Shown here: piece by piece, positions 44,979 through 57,055 of the stretch
How the letters are laid out: each line of letters starts with the position of its first letter
Numbering within the stretch: the stretch's first letter is position 1
Source of the DNA: Chara braunii
Lineage: Eukaryota; Streptophyta; Charophyceae; Charales; Characeae
Assembly (NCBI GenBank): GCA_003427395.1
Contig: BFEA01000313.1
Coordinates: 1,068,271 to 1,132,270 of the forward strand
Direction: 5' to 3'
Length of the DNA stretch: 64,000 nucleotides
The notes under the pieces: model-generated
Told to the model about the DNA's origin: nothing
The model's input: only the letters and a program-made list of their open reading frames with translations
Databases searched by the model: none
Program-made: the position numbers and the translations under genes

Positions 44979-45506
44979 TCACAAGGTAGGAAGATACAAC
45001 TGAGAGAAAATCTCTTGTCTAAGATGTCTGAACTTTGAAGGTTTGGTCACTGCCTCATAGTCAATCTTTGACGGTGAGATATACCTCTTGGCGAGGTCTA
45101 CCAAATCACCCCAACAAGAACCGTCTGTTAGAGAAAAAAAAACTGGAGGCCTGGGATAGTCGACATAAAGCTTGGGTCCAAAGCTGGTAACCAGTTTGTT
45201 ACCACTCTCATCAAGTTTTTCCCCCTTCTCCTCAAGATTCCTTGCTGCTGAAGTCCAAACTGAGTCAAAGAGTCGATGAGTTTCCTTACCCTTCTTCAAC
45301 TAAATTCTCAAGTTATGGATGGTACCCCTTGCAAACTCGGTGTAAACCATAAAAACTGGCAGATCCCGCTGCCTGCAACAAATTGTGTTAACATACCGAT
45401 ACAGGATAGCACCCTTGAGGGCTATCTTGTTGAGGCAGATCAAAACCGACTCGCTGACCTGGAATGACTGAACCGCAATCAAGTGCAAAGGTGGATATTG
45501 AAACAA
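44979..45506 (-). pseudogene. Uncharacterised protein fragment, copy B
   Basis: Minus-strand IAVQSFQVSESVLICLNKIAL, VYTEFARGTIHNLRI, then TAG (Tyr codon in copy A), then LKKGKETHRLFDSVWTSAAR, SLTDGSCWGDLVDLAKRYIS and PSKFRHLRQEIFS in one frame. Copy B keeps the frame across the region where A is frameshifted, while A keeps the codon stopped in B. The ancestor was therefore open through both. The function is unknown. Confidence 0.55.
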
Positions 45507-45835
45507 GTCCCAGTGTCTTCTGATAAGAGCACCGACTAATTATTATTGATCCCTGGGCAGATGGGAATGACAGAACGCTGACTAATCTTGACTTAAGCTT
45601 TCTAGTTACTCCGATGATTGAATGTTGTTGAATTGATAAGTCACTCAATACTGATCACTTGATAGCCGAACGTTGACAAAACTACAGATTTATGAGTGGT
45701 GTTTTGCTTAATCGGGATGCTGTTGAGGGTTTCGAGAGAAGAGTCCGGACATCTTTGCGCGCACCGGAACCTCGTTGTGGCGTGCTCCACCATTTCTAGC
45801 GAGGAACCAATGCTGTGTAGCTTGCCATTGTGGTC

Positions 45836-46081
45836 CTAAAAATAAAATACGTATTCAATGTACTTATTTTCTCTGATCATCCGAACTGCACGTTCTCTCT
45901 GTGTTTGCCTATGTGAATCCATGTCTCGACATGCCTCTTCTTCCCATCTCTCATTTTTGTGCTTGCTTGATCTGTATTTCATCACGAGGACCTCATCCTT
46001 TTTCACGATTTCTTCAACACCCCAAGACTCGGACAATGAATAGAATAGACTGCAGACGGTTATGACGGGCTCCACTCTCAA
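45836..46081 (-). pseudogene. Possible upstream exon, copy B
   Basis: Minus-strand KKDEVLVMKYRSSKHKNERW, EEEACRDMDSHRQTQRERAV and NKYIEYVFYF, conserved with 25390-25635; a stop follows FYF where copy A continues. Confidence 0.45.
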
Positions 46082-46154
46082 AGTGAAAAAACAACTCTTG
46101 GTGTTAGTTAGTATGTCTAATGACTGTTGGGCTCCTCAGCACGGGTTGTGTAGC

Positions 46155-46683
46155 ACTGCTGATCGAATGTCGACAAGAGTTCTGATATGCAGATAGGTGT
46201 TGCTCCGGTCAATGTACACTGAGCATTGACTGTTTTTTTTGTTCCCTGAACTGTTTTTACGCGATGGGGCTAAACTGCACTACTTCCTTTCTAATTCGCA
46301 TGTAGGACACTTATTCAACGAATTTCTGTAGATGATGATTCTACAATACCAAAAGTCAGTGACGCGAACACTGATTAACCGATGCCTGACTTGTGAGGAA
46401 GGGTTGATTGTCGTTGGTGTTCACCTTAAGTCGTGTAACCGAATTAAAACTGATTTTAAACCCTGGTCTTCCAGAAAAAACGCTTTACGGTCTACCAGCG
46501 GTCATCAGCCTCCACAACTGCTATACACGATCTTGAATTCAGGGTGGCCATCTGAAACCTGCTGGAATTGATGTTGATGGACACCAGGGCGCTATTCGAA
46601 GCTCAACGCCGGCTGAGTGTCTGACTTGAAAGGGCCTAAAAACTGTGTTTTCCCAGAGTTAAATTTTCTGTTTTTTAACTATC
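46155..46683. other. 529-bp insertion present only in copy B
   Basis: Copy A passes directly from GTAGC to TTCTC(A/G)ATT(C/T)T at 25801; in copy B 529 bp intervene. I see no terminal inverted repeats or clear target duplication. A short ORF at 46332-46571 has no recognisable domain. Confidence 0.75.
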
Positions 46684-49600
46684 CTTCTCGATTTTCTGCA
46701 CGACTCCCAGTGACGAGATCGTGCCAAGCTGCTTTTCATCTAATCAGTATATGTTGGATAGGTACTCGATGAAGTCGTGACAATTCCCTTCTTTTGCGGT
46801 GGCAATCAGCCTCTGCAACCCCTTGTAAGTTTCAATTTCTTCGAAGGTTCATCATCCTAGCTCCCTGCTTTGTTCCGCAAGAGAGCACTGACATTAGGGT
46901 CGTGTACTGTCCAACCATTTCCCTATGATTTTCTCGCTCTTTTCTCTAACAGCAGTGGCGTCTGGCTTGCCTTATCGGCTAATGTAAGAGGGTATTTGCT
47001 TGGTCTAGCACTGAGGGCCCTGGGGCAAAAAGTTAAATCATTTAAAGACTTAAAATACATTTCTTGCAGTTCTGCATCAGTTGACCCTTTCTCTTACTCT
47101 CAGTAGACATAGAGACTCTTTGAGCTAAGACTCAGATTGCAGGTAGGCTTCGCTAGCCAGATTGTTGAGCAGAGGGCCACACACAATTAACATCTAACAA
47201 TCACACTCTAGTCATAACACAATATTGTTCACAGCAAGAGAAAGTATTGTCCCAGTTGAGGACGTGGCGCTCAGTCTTATTCATACGTTACACGAGGGGA
47301 AAAGTGGTTTGAGCACCTTCCATGCGACATGACCGGCTCCTCGTAGCTCCCAACAGGCGATGCAAGGCATGTTCAGTACCACCAATATGACTTTATCGTC
47401 CAACAGTATTTGTTGATAAACCTGGAGCTCTGGATACTGTAGACACTATCCCAACCACTGCATGCAGTCCCTCTCGCAAGCATCATCGGGTGAAATAATA
47501 ACCCCTGTGTACTTATTACTGCAGGTGAGCTAAGGGGTTTTACTTTTCACAACCTTTGCTGACCAGAAGCATTCCCACAGAGAACTTACTCGGATAATCA
47601 AGAATGAATGTCCGATGAGTACTTTCGTTAGTCCCCGTCAAGAAGGAACTTAACTAAAAGATATACCACTTTCCTCTGTATAACCTTCTTCTTACCCATC
47701 CGACAGTAAAGAAAGCAGTGAACTAATCACGCAACATTCACAGCTTCAAGTTTGTAGCCTTGGCCCATTTCGAGTCTTTCCCCTTTTCTTTTTTCTGAAA
47801 GATTCTCGACCAGAGCTTAATTAATGACCCTTCCCCCGTTAGTCCAAAGACATTAGTAAGCCTATCTGACTTTATAGAAGTAAGTCACCTCTCAGGCACC
47901 TTCCAGTATTGGAAAGTAGAGGTGAACTCAAATGCCAAACACAACTGCGGGCTCAGGGTTCTCGTAACGGGACAAATTGAATAAGAGTAAGACCCTATCT
48001 ATCCTGTTGGTTTAGCAACCTTGTCTTTTTTTTTTCTTTATTCAATTTGGCATAGGACTGTTGTGCCCACCCCAATTGCGACTTTTCCCGTCCTCAATTC
48101 ATAATTCCAAAACACAGAGGAGTAAGGTTTCGTTGTTTAAACGTGCCCCAAGTGGCAAGTCACGGGCACAAAACAGGTAAAAGCTTTGTTGACGGGAGAA
48201 CCACCCACATGATCAATTTACTGACTTGTTGGTTCGATCATATATCTCAGCTGACAGCGAGAAGGCACATAAGCCACAGGGAAGTCGTAGTTTTTTAGTC
48301 TTACCAAGTCATAAAAGAAAACCGATCATCGATCAGGACAATAAAACCTTACTATAACTCCAAAACCAGAGTAGAGAAGCCTGAGTTTCAACAGGTTGCA
48401 TTATTAGGTTCGTACTTATACGGCGTTGAAACTAGGGGACAACTTATACGAAGCCAATCATCATTTCACTCGGATCTCATTTAAATGTAACTGGTTAATG
48501 ACAGGTCACCAATACTAGCTCGGATGATCGTTGTCCATGTGCTCTATTGTAGCTGCCCCTGTGATGTCTGTTCGACTAAGATTTTACAAGAACTTGTCGA
48601 GCCCTATAATTGTCCTGTTCAGCCCGTACTTCGAATGACCTCTACACTAGCTACGCCGTCTCGCGAACATTGCACAACTTTGCTCCCCCTTTCCCTCCAG
48701 GGCTAACAAGAGCAAGAAGCCGGAACACACGAAGGTCGACACTTATTCCTCAGTTTGAAGGGGAGGTATGTATAGATATGCCTACCGGGTGCCGACGCAT
48801 GGCTTCTCAAGAAAGGAAAGTTCAAACCCTCTTCTACTCGAGCACCGTTATCATACACCTTACTTGCGAAAATGGCAGACGATTAGCGAACGATGAACGG
48901 GTGTGAGGCAGTGCCACGCATAAATCGGGCCTTCGTTAGCGGCATTTTGGCCCAGACTAGAAGGTTAGCATCAACCGAATCTCCTCTGCACGGGTCGTCT
49001 AGCGTTCATCGCTTGATGGCCGTTCCTCTCCCTCTCATATCGTCATGGCGAGCATCAAGAAGACAACCGGTGAACGCAGCCCAGGAGGATGAACAAGAAG
49101 AGACAACGTCAACTATTAGCGCGTGCATACCTTCAGCCCATCACTCGAGAATTGACAATCACTCCGCTTAGACCCAAACGCATGTCACCAGCGCGGATGG
49201 TCAAAGAATCTCCCTCACTCTTGCAGTCCGTGGTGATCTCATAAACTTTTGCGTCACTGTCGTGCCACTGATCTCTTCTCAGAGATGAAGATATCAACTT
49301 CCAGGATGTCGTCTGACCTTCCTCCTTCGCGTGCGCTGCTCGTCGCTGGCGTCCCAGTCGCCTTCACAATCTATAGTATCCCCATCAACTCGTCGTCTCT
49401 GTCCGTTGCATTGTGACTAGAGTACAGGAGGAGTTGACGTCAACCACAGATCACATACGTACGTCATCAACAAACAAACAAGAAAACCAAACTGGAAAAG
49501 GCCCCACTCTCTCTCACGCGTCTAACTTTCGTGCCCACTCTCCCTTGCACTCCCTCCCTCGTAACCACACCTCAATGCGAGTTTGGCCTCTAAACCTCTC

Positions 49601-51562
49601 CTACCGACGCCACAAGCTCCGTCTTTCCGCCCTCGTCATGAAATGGCATCTCTTATTCTCGATCGAGGCGCCCTCTCTCGAACCCAACGTGCCGTTGTCC
49701 ACCCTCTGGAGAGCGAGCTAACATCCCCCGCTTCTCTCTCAAGTAAGCTGCTTATCGCATACATGCGTAGCCCCTTCTCCCTTCCTCTCTCGCTCGTAAC
49801 TGCTCACGCCGCTCAGTGGTCCCGCTGACACGACTTGACCTCCAGGCCTAACAGCTTAGCGGCCCTGGTCCTTCCATCACCGCGAGTTAGCCTTTGGGCC
49901 GCTCTCCACCGGACCTGTGGGTGGATGGTCCCACTCCCATTGGTCCAGTCCATGCCAGAACCTGGTCTCTGCTCCGCTGATCTCGGTATCTCCCTTTGAG
50001 TCCCGATCCACATGTTGTTGTTCGTGTTCTGCAGTATCGGTGGAGATCTCCACCTCATGGTAAGCGATTGTTACTTGAACCTCAACTGTGACATCGTCTC
50101 TCCTGCAACGTCTCTTAGCCCGGTTTTTGGTCTTAGTAACTGCAACCTGTAGCTTAGGGTCACTTCTCATTTCCTCTTCTCTCGCCCCTTCCACATTAAT
50201 CTTTGACTTGGCCTCGTCTCACCCATCGTAGTTGAGAATGGTGGTGATCCAAGGCCCCTCCTCGGACATCCGCCTCCAACGCGTTAGGAGGTTCCAACAA
50301 TCCGACCTATAGTCGTGCAGCCCTTTATGTCAGGCCATAGAGCACACTCCCCAAGACAACCTGAACTTGGTACTTGGCGAGCACGTACACAGACAACCCA
50401 CACCGGCCCTCACTGCTCTACCCCCCTGTCTCAGACCACTGGTGTTTGCATAGCGAGATAACTTGCGCGCGCCTACTAACCAATAGCTGATAGTGCAGCT
50501 GCCCCTCCTTTATAGAGAACCACCAAGTTTTGCAACCTCCACGTTCGAAACGGGGTGCTTAGGACCACGATAACTAAAGCAAGAATAAAATAAAACCCAC
50601 AAACAAAAGGAAGGGAAAACGAGACAGTTGAAACTAACTGATTACTTAAGCGCGCACTACTCTCAATCAGCGCCAATAGTCTGTTCAACTAAATCTGAAA
50701 ATGCAGTTGGCTCAGCGCGCAGTGGTCCCATAACGAGATCCCAGCCGAAGCTTCCTCGTCCTCAAAATGATTGCTGGCCTGACCCTTGACGGGTGCCCGC
50801 TTCCGATGGTAAGGAGTGGACTTATGGCCTCCCGTGGGAGGCGATAAGCCTCCTACCAAGGTGGCCACGAGTTACCCCTTTTGTCTGGGGCCCCTCTTTG
50901 CGTCGATTAAGATTGTGCCCGCACCATATCGAAACGCAACGGGCCGGCCGGTCTAGACCACCCACCTTTAATTCATAATTCATGACTCAGACCATTCGGC
51001 CTTCCGCGGCGTGACTGGCAGGGAATAGAAGCTCGAAGGAGGTAAAAGGAAAAGAAAAACTAACAAAAGAAAAGGAGAATTAACGAAAAGAAAAAGAAAA
51101 AGGAAAAAGACCCTAGCGCCACCTCAACTATGGGACCGTTCGATTCGACACCTGAGGATAGCAGTCCGAATTCGGACGCAAGTGTGAAATGTAAAACTCT
51201 TTATTTTTGTTTTCCCCTTTCCTTTTTTTTTTTTCCAATTTTTTTTTTTTTTCCCTTCTCCTTTTTGAGCTTCCACAGACTCTGTACCTATCCTAAAACC
51301 CGACTATTGAGTGTCGTCGCACAATTGAAAGGCCCGCACCAACTTCTCAGTGTCGCGTCCCAGGGCGAGCCCAACGGCTATCACAACCACAGGTCGGTTG
51401 TGCTCTGCTGTGCAGCAGGGCGTAGAGCTTGCATAGCCTTGTGGAAAGCCCAGTGGTGCACCCACCTTTTTTGCCAGTGGTAGCGTCAACAGGACCGATC
51501 TCACAGCGGAGGTACATGAGCAGACACTTGGTACGCGGCAGAGGTACGTGGCACTTGGTACG
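46684..51562. other. Copy B remainder, no convincing gene
   Basis: Matches 25811-31475. It includes a frameshifted counterpart of the 26016-26222 exon at about 46900-47110 and a basic minus-strand ORF at 49877-50194 that is only partly preserved in copy A. T-rich tracts lie at about 51205-51255. Confidence 0.4.
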
Positions 51563-51817
51563 TGCCCTCTGACACCACGTCGAGGTTCATTCTTTCCTTC
51601 TTTTCCTTCGTTGTCTCCCGCCCCGTCTTCTCGTACCATGTCTCCCTTTGTCTTTGCCTTTCCTCTTTCCGCCTGGTCCTGATAGGAGTCAAATTGAGCG
51701 CCTGCCTGGACACCGCGAAGGCTATCTATTGGTAAAGACCGCGGGGCGGTAGTCATGACCGTCAAAATTCGCTAAGGAGTATGTTACAATCCTCATGCCT
51801 AATTCACCAGCCCCGAC

Positions 51818-52036
51818 AGTGGCCGGTTTCTAGAGCGTGTGGCTAACACTCGGCCGCCTTGGCGGTCCCACAGCAGCAACCAGAAGGGGAGCGTTGGGCT
51901 GGCTACGGAGCCCGCAGTGTAAGCCTAGGTGAAGTGGGCCTCGATCCGGATCTTGGTGGTAGTAGCAAATATTCAAATGGGAACACTGGAGACCGAAGTA
52001 GAGAGAGGCTACCCGTGATCCACAGCTTGCCGTGGC
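51818..52036 (+). pseudogene. LSU (25S/28S) rRNA fragment
   Basis: GATCTTGGTGGTAGTAGCAA, ATATTCAAATGGGAAC, GAGACCGAAGTAGAGAGAGG follow the LSU consensus closely. Upstream AGCGTGTGGCTAACACTCG and AAGGGGAGCGTTGG match the preceding helices in order. It covers ~200 nt of the LSU and lacks the rest, so it is a displaced fragment. The comparison is from memory of eukaryotic LSU sequences. Confidence 0.82.
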
Positions 52037-52290
52037 ACCGCTACGGTCTCCCAACAGCACCCCGGTCCGCTTTGCCCCAGTGCACCTGGGCACAATCTTT
52101 CAGGTCCCAATGGGCATGCTCACACTCAAACGTCTCACAGCAGGCCCCCGCCACTCAAGTTTCTTCCACTCTGTGGGCTCACTGGCTTGCATGCACGTCG
52201 ACTTTCCTCGGTCCGCGTTTTAAAATGGGGATAACAAAAAACTCTTACCTGCATTCCGAATACGCCAGAAAACCGAATGGCTCCTAGAAC

Positions 52291-52985
52291 CGGTGTCGCG
52301 CTCGGCTTGGAAAGAAATAATCATAATTGAAATATTAATAATAACAAAGATGTACATATTCATTACAAAAATAAAAGAAAAACCGCAAGGCGAGGGAGAA
52401 AAAAACGATTTGCTAGTATCGCCTCAACCCTACGCAACAAAACCATGGGGAATAGCCCCGCCGGACCATCAACCCCTCGGTTCCTTTGCGCTGCTCCGAT
52501 GCTCCTATGCTGCCGCTCGCTGGTCTCGATCCCTGAATCTCCTAGTTGAAAGTCTGACACCGTAACCAATAGTGCTATGCCTAAGGTTGGGCCTACTACT
52601 AGCAGAAACCTATATAAGCGGGCACCACGCGGCTCGCGGGTCTACTTAAACGTTCCAAGGCCACGCCTCGGCCTGTCCACTAAGTCCACGACTGTCAAAC
52701 TTTCGCATCCGCAAGGTGCGCCCACACACTCTATTTCTAGTTAACCACTCTACTGAAACGTTATGAGGCCACACCTCGGCCTATCTACTAAGTCCACGAC
52801 CATCTAACTTTCGCATCCGCCACGCGTGCCCACACACTCTCTATTTCTAGTCAAACACTTAGTTAGCGTGATCGAAACACAGCCACGACTCGCACGGCGC
52901 ACACAACTCTAAAACCAAACTTGTTGTCGGTCACTTGCAAAAAACAGGGCGGATACCCTTGTAAGGGTATTCGCAACGACAATGT
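52291..52985. repeat. Dispersed repeat, copy 2 (partner 22823-23640)
   Basis: Same order of blocks: GGTGTCGCGC, A/T-rich stretch, SINE-like body and head, GCGGGCACCAC, CACACACTCTCTATTTCTAG, and the end GGATACCCTTGTAAGGGTAT. Confidence 0.75.
52380..52582 (-). mobile_element. SINE-like repeat, copy 3 (tRNA-Glu-like head)
   Basis: On the minus strand, the head 52582-52515 has TAGCACTATTGGTTACGG, CTTTCA at the anticodon-loop position, GGAGA, and B box GGATCGAGACC (10 of 11 consensus positions). The body has GAACCGAGGGGTTGATGGTC, GGCGGGGCTATTCCCC and TGGTTTTG, then a T-rich tail. Confidence 0.7.
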
Positions 52986-53069
52986 GGTTAAGAATGACCT
53001 TGTTGATCAAGTATTATCGCCTATCTGAGATCGGTTAGTGAGAGAAAGAAGGAGGAGGTAACCACCCAA

Positions 53070-54511
53070 TGTGCGAAGTCTGTTGGATGAGTTCGCTTAC
53101 GTGAGAGAGGCCCCAATAGAGTGGTTGAGAGGGAGACCAAGCACCAGATAGATATAAAACCCGGTAGCAGGATTCCCAAGGGCCCCATCCATCGGATGTC
53201 TCCCAAAGAACTCGATCAGTTGTGCAAACAGTTAGATGAGTTAATACTAACTTAATAGAAAAAGGGTGGATTAAGCCAAGTTCTTCGTTCTATGGTGCAC
53301 CGGTCTTGTTCGTACCAAAGAAAGAAGGCGATCTGCATATATGTACAGGTTATAAGGGACTAAATGCGATTACCGTAAAAAATGTTGAGTTATTGCACCG
53401 GATAAACACTCTCCTGGATAGAGTGCAGGGTTGCAAGTTTTTCTCGAAGATAGACTTGAACTCGGGCTACCATCAGATCGAGGTATTACCTTAGGATCAA
53501 CACAAAACGACCTTTAAAACTCGATATGGCCACTACGAGTTTGTGGTTTTGCCGTTTGGGTTAACTAACACCCTTGCTAATTTCCAGCGTTGAATGAATG
53601 AACTCTTCCGCGATTGGTTAAACAAATTCATTGTTGTATATTTAGACGATATTTTGGTTTTTAACAAGCTGCTAGAAGGACACGAGCAACACCTTAGATT
53701 GATGCTAAGCAAGTTGCGCGAGGTCGAGTTTAAGTTGCACCCGAAGAAGTGTGAATGGGCCAAGCACCAGATGTTGTATTTAGGTCATCTATTGGATGAA
53801 GATGAAATCAAACCGGAAGATGCTTAGATAGCAGCAATTAGAGATTGGTCCACAGACTCCACACCACGTACGTTAAAGGAACTACAGTCGTTCCTTGGTC
53901 TAACCAACTATTACTGCAAGTTGATGAGGAACTTTACTATAGTAGCTGCTCCATTGCAACGGTTACTGAGGAAATTAACAGTCAGGAAGTGGAATGAAGA
54001 CTGCAAGTGTCTGAAGAAGTGTTTGACAGAGTACCTGGTCTTGAAGATCGTTGATCCATCTTTGTTGTTTATAGTTACCACTGACGCTAGTCAATACGGG
54101 ATTGGTGTTGTACTCCAACAAAATGACGGTAATGAATACAAACCTGTTGAATTCATGTCCTGTAGACTGCCTAGTGAGAAGGTCGCCACTTCCACGTACA
54201 AAAGAGAGTTGTTTGCTCTAAGAGAAACCTTAAATCATCGGCGACACCACCTCTTAGGACGACATTTCAAAGTATATTCAGACCATGAGACACTTCACTG
54301 GCTAAAGACACAAGCTAGAATGACACCTAAGTTGACAAGGTGGGCTGGAAAAATTGATCAGTTTGACTTTGATCTTAAGGCAGTAAAAGGCAAGCATCAT
54401 GTTGTTGTTGATGCACTGAGTAGCCAGGCTGACTTTTTCAGTGCTATAGTAACGTACGTAGACCCAGGCGCCGAGTTGCAAGAAAAGATTAGGTTCAGCT
54501 ATGTAAGTTGA
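53070..54511 (+). pseudogene. Ty3/gypsy RT-RNase H fragment
   Basis: One main frame from 53306 has TAG 53492-53494, TGA 53591-53593 and TAG 53825-53827. Upstream linker SLLDEFAYVREAP and IPKGPIHRMSPKELDQL are in a shifted frame. RT motifs: APVLFVPKKEGDL, FFSKIDLNSGYHQIEV (motif A), [24 protein letters not shown] (intact YLDD), LYLGHLLDED and LQSFLGLTNYYCK. RNase H: IVTTDASQYGIGVVLQQNDG (Asp), TYKRELFAL (Glu), YSDHETLHWL (Asp). All three RNase H acidic residues are kept. It is closely related to the element at 55623-64000 but has no LTR, protease or integrase. Confidence 0.9.
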
Positions 54512-54603
54512 TGAACAAGGTGCAGACGGCACCATACGAAGTCCCGGACTATAGAGTGCCCCAAGGGCTCATCTTTATCGTCATCTTCACCAGTCAACCT
54601 GGT

Positions 54604-54676
54604 CATCGTCTCTCTCTCTTTCTCTCTCTCTCATGGTCATTATTGAGTGTGAGTGTGTGTGCATGTGTGTGTTTTT
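54604..54676. repeat. CT-rich and GT-rich microsatellite
   Basis: CTCTCTCTCTTTCTCTCTCTC followed by GAGTGTGAGTGTGTGTGCATGTGTGTG. Confidence 0.9.
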
Positions 54677-54886
54677 AAAAAGCACCCCAAATTCTCTTTC
54701 ATTCCCTCCACAAATGATAACAAACCATCCATAACGAAAAATTACAGATAGACGGTATAATCGAAAATGCAAGGTTGGCCACGTTTGTGTGGTTCAGTGC
54801 CAAGTGCCCACACTTCCGTCTGTTGCTGAAGCGGCACACTTGCACATACTAACGGCAAGTGTATATATATACTCAGGATAACCGAC

Positions 54887-55110
54887 GTTCTGGTCCAGCC
54901 GAACTGCCGAAACCGAACGGCAGAACGTTCGCCCCCCTTGGAAATGCGTTCAGTCGAACCCGAATGCCTAAAACAAAAAACTAAAAAAACTTAACATGCG
55001 TTCGGGTCCGGCCGAACTGCCGAAACCGAACGGTAGAACGTTCGCCCCCCTTGGAAACACATTCAGTCGAACCCGAACGCCCAAAACAAAAAACAACAAA
55101 AACTCCGGGA
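54887..55110. repeat. Two tandem ~116-bp units
   Basis: Both units read CCGAACTGCCGAAACCGAAC, GG(C/T)AGAACGTTCGCCCCCC, TTGGAAA and AGTCGAACCCGAA, and end in AAAACAAAAAAC. GTTCTG/CAGAAC can pair within the first unit. Confidence 0.85.
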
Positions 55111-55254
55111 AAAAACTACGTTGTGCAGAAAAATAAACTGAACAACTTTTGCATCAGCATCACACCGGAATTCTTTACCCCCCCCCCCCCCAAAAAAAAG
55201 AAAAAAACCTATTTTATTTCATGTTTTTTTGGTCCGGTCGGGCAAAAGGTCCTA

Positions 55255-55325
55255 GGCACCAACGGGTCGAGCTCAGTTGGTACACCCATGAACTGTTGAA
55301 ATGCAGACCCAAGTTCGAATCCAGA
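55255..55325 (+). mobile_element. tRNA-derived SINE head
   Basis: A textbook A box GAGCTCAGTTGGTA (55269-55282) and a B box AGTTCGAATCC (55312-55322) lie about 30 nt apart. The acceptor stem does not pair. The poly-C/poly-A tract just upstream (55183-55206) belongs to a neighbour. Confidence 0.65.
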
Positions 55326-55437
55326 TGCAGTCAGATTAAGGAAAATTACAAAATAACATAGTTTTGAATTACGTCACCCTTTCGAAAAAAAAAGAAAAAA
55401 TAAAAGATCTTGGCCCTCCCGGGCCACTCTGGTAGCC

Positions 55438-55602
55438 TTTTTTTTTTTTTTTTTTAATTTGGATTATAAGCTACTAAATTGATTGAATGATTGATTAATC
55501 ATTGATTTATTATTTGATAGGGAAAAAAAAAAGACTCCACACGTGAGTGTGTGTGAGAGTTGCTCTCTCTCTCTTTCACACACACACACACACACACACA
55601 TT
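55438..55602. repeat. Low-complexity tracts: poly-T, (GT/GA) and (CA)n
   Basis: A T-run lies at about 55438-55456 and (CA)n at about 55577-55600. Confidence 0.9.
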
Positions 55603-55622
55603 AAAAAGGTTTAAACCACCAC

Positions 55623-56712
55623 TCCAGTAACCCTGTTCAGAAGTAGCCTGGGGCCCAGAACTCAGCCCCAGGCAACACAGACCTGAGTTGGTCTGCGCTG
55701 GGCTGTGCGACCAAGAGACTCCCATGCCTGAGTCTGTCACATTTGGTTGTGTGACCGAACGCTGCACACATGAAATTCAAGGGTTAAAGTCAACTGTAGA
55801 GTCAAAGGTACCGTACCCAGGCCCTTGGTTGGATACACTCACTTGTTGTGTGCAGGTACCCAAACAAGCATCCATGCCGGAGGGAATTCGGTTTCAGACC
55901 GATCTGGGCCTTAGTATGCGTCGAAATCTGGACGACTGGGGGTGGTAGCATCTGGGGCCCAGACGTCGAGTCAACGCTACATAAGCGTTGACTTTCCTGG
56001 CTTTGACATTCATTCTGTCTTACGTTGATGTTGTCTTCACGCGTTGACGACGACTCTGGCTCGACGCTGCGAAGCTGGCTAAGCGTTGGCTCTGTGCTAG
56101 CATTGTGTCTACAGCGACGCGCTGCTGGTCCGACATGGTGGCTGGCTTGCACTTGTCTTTTTTGCATGCTGACGTGGTTGCTGCCACGTGTACTACTGGT
56201 TGACGAGGCTATGTGACTTGTGTTGTTGTTTTGATTATCGTCATTCAGGAGGAGATCAAGACTGTGGAGAGATCGTGGATACCTACCTGGTTGTCTTCAT
56301 GTCGACATTGCTCCAGCATTGATGAGGGACTGATTAGACGTGCCACGTGGCACATTGGGGTTACTTCAGATACTCGTTNNNNNNNNNNNNNNNNNNNNNN
56401 NNNNNNNNNNNNNNNNNNNNNNNNNNNNNNNNNNNNNNNNNNNNNNNNNNNNNNNNNNNNNNNNNNNNNNNNNNNNNNNNNNNNNNNNNNNNNNNNNNNN
56501 NNNNNNNNNNNNNNNNNNNNNNNNNNNNNNNNNNNNNNNNNNNNNNNNNNNNNNNNNNNNNNNNNNNNNNNNNNNNNNNNNNNNNNNNNNNNNNNNNNNN
56601 NNNNNNNNNNNNNNNNNNGGACACGAATACGATTATTGATAATCATCAGCTGGTTGACACTCATTTGGACTTGCATTGTTGACAACTGTCTTCACGATCT
56701 GGGTTCATTGCA
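55623..56712 (+). repeat. 5' LTR
   Basis: CAGTAACCCTGTTCAGAAGT and the next ~330 bp recur at 63668. The 3' copy begins TG; here the dinucleotide is TC. The right end TTGCA (56708-56712) lies 3 bp before the primer site. A 240-bp N gap (56379-56618) hides part of it. ACGT-core palindromes (TGCCACGTGGCA at about 56341-56352) lie inside. Confidence 0.88.
56379..56618. other. Assembly gap (240 N)
   Basis: Unknown bases; any reading frame across it is meaningless. Confidence 1.
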
Positions 56713-56715
56713 ATT

Positions 56716-56728
56716 TGGTATCGGAGTA
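56716..56728 (+). promoter_or_regulatory. Primer-binding site (tRNA-iMet type)
   Basis: TGGTATCGGAGTA differs at two positions from TGGTATCAGAGC, the complement of the initiator tRNA-Met 3' end, and sits just after the LTR end. Confidence 0.8.
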
Positions 56729-57055
56729 GTTCTCGTGACGACGGCGACAGTCACACGTGTGCACGCGCCAGGTGGCGCGCAGGTAAGTGGGCAGCACACG
56801 TGTGCTGAGGTAGTGATGACTTGACAAGAAGTTACCGCAAGAATTGTTGATGTGGTAGAGACCTCACTGGCGAGAGAAAATCTGAAACCACTAGTACCTT
56901 TGCCGCTTGGAAAATAGAGGGCCTCAGGTAGGCATCCGACCTTTTCAGAGGCCGAAACGAAATGACGGCCGCCGCTCAGATTTATCAATGGCTGTCGTCG
57001 TTGGGCCCGACCTCCGAAGATTCAGGAGTTTGGGAAAACAGCCAGTTTTCCCTAT

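Larger units (their letters stand above)
44840..51562. repeat. Large direct duplication, copy B
   Basis: Partner of 24469-31475. It contains one copy of the segment tandemly duplicated in A, plus a 529-bp insertion (46155-46683) and about 90 bp near 48310-48400 absent from A. Confidence 0.9.

Noticed and set aside
56213-56824. Long ORFs on both strands across the N run
   Set aside because: They consist mostly of undefined residues from the assembly gap inside the 5' LTR.
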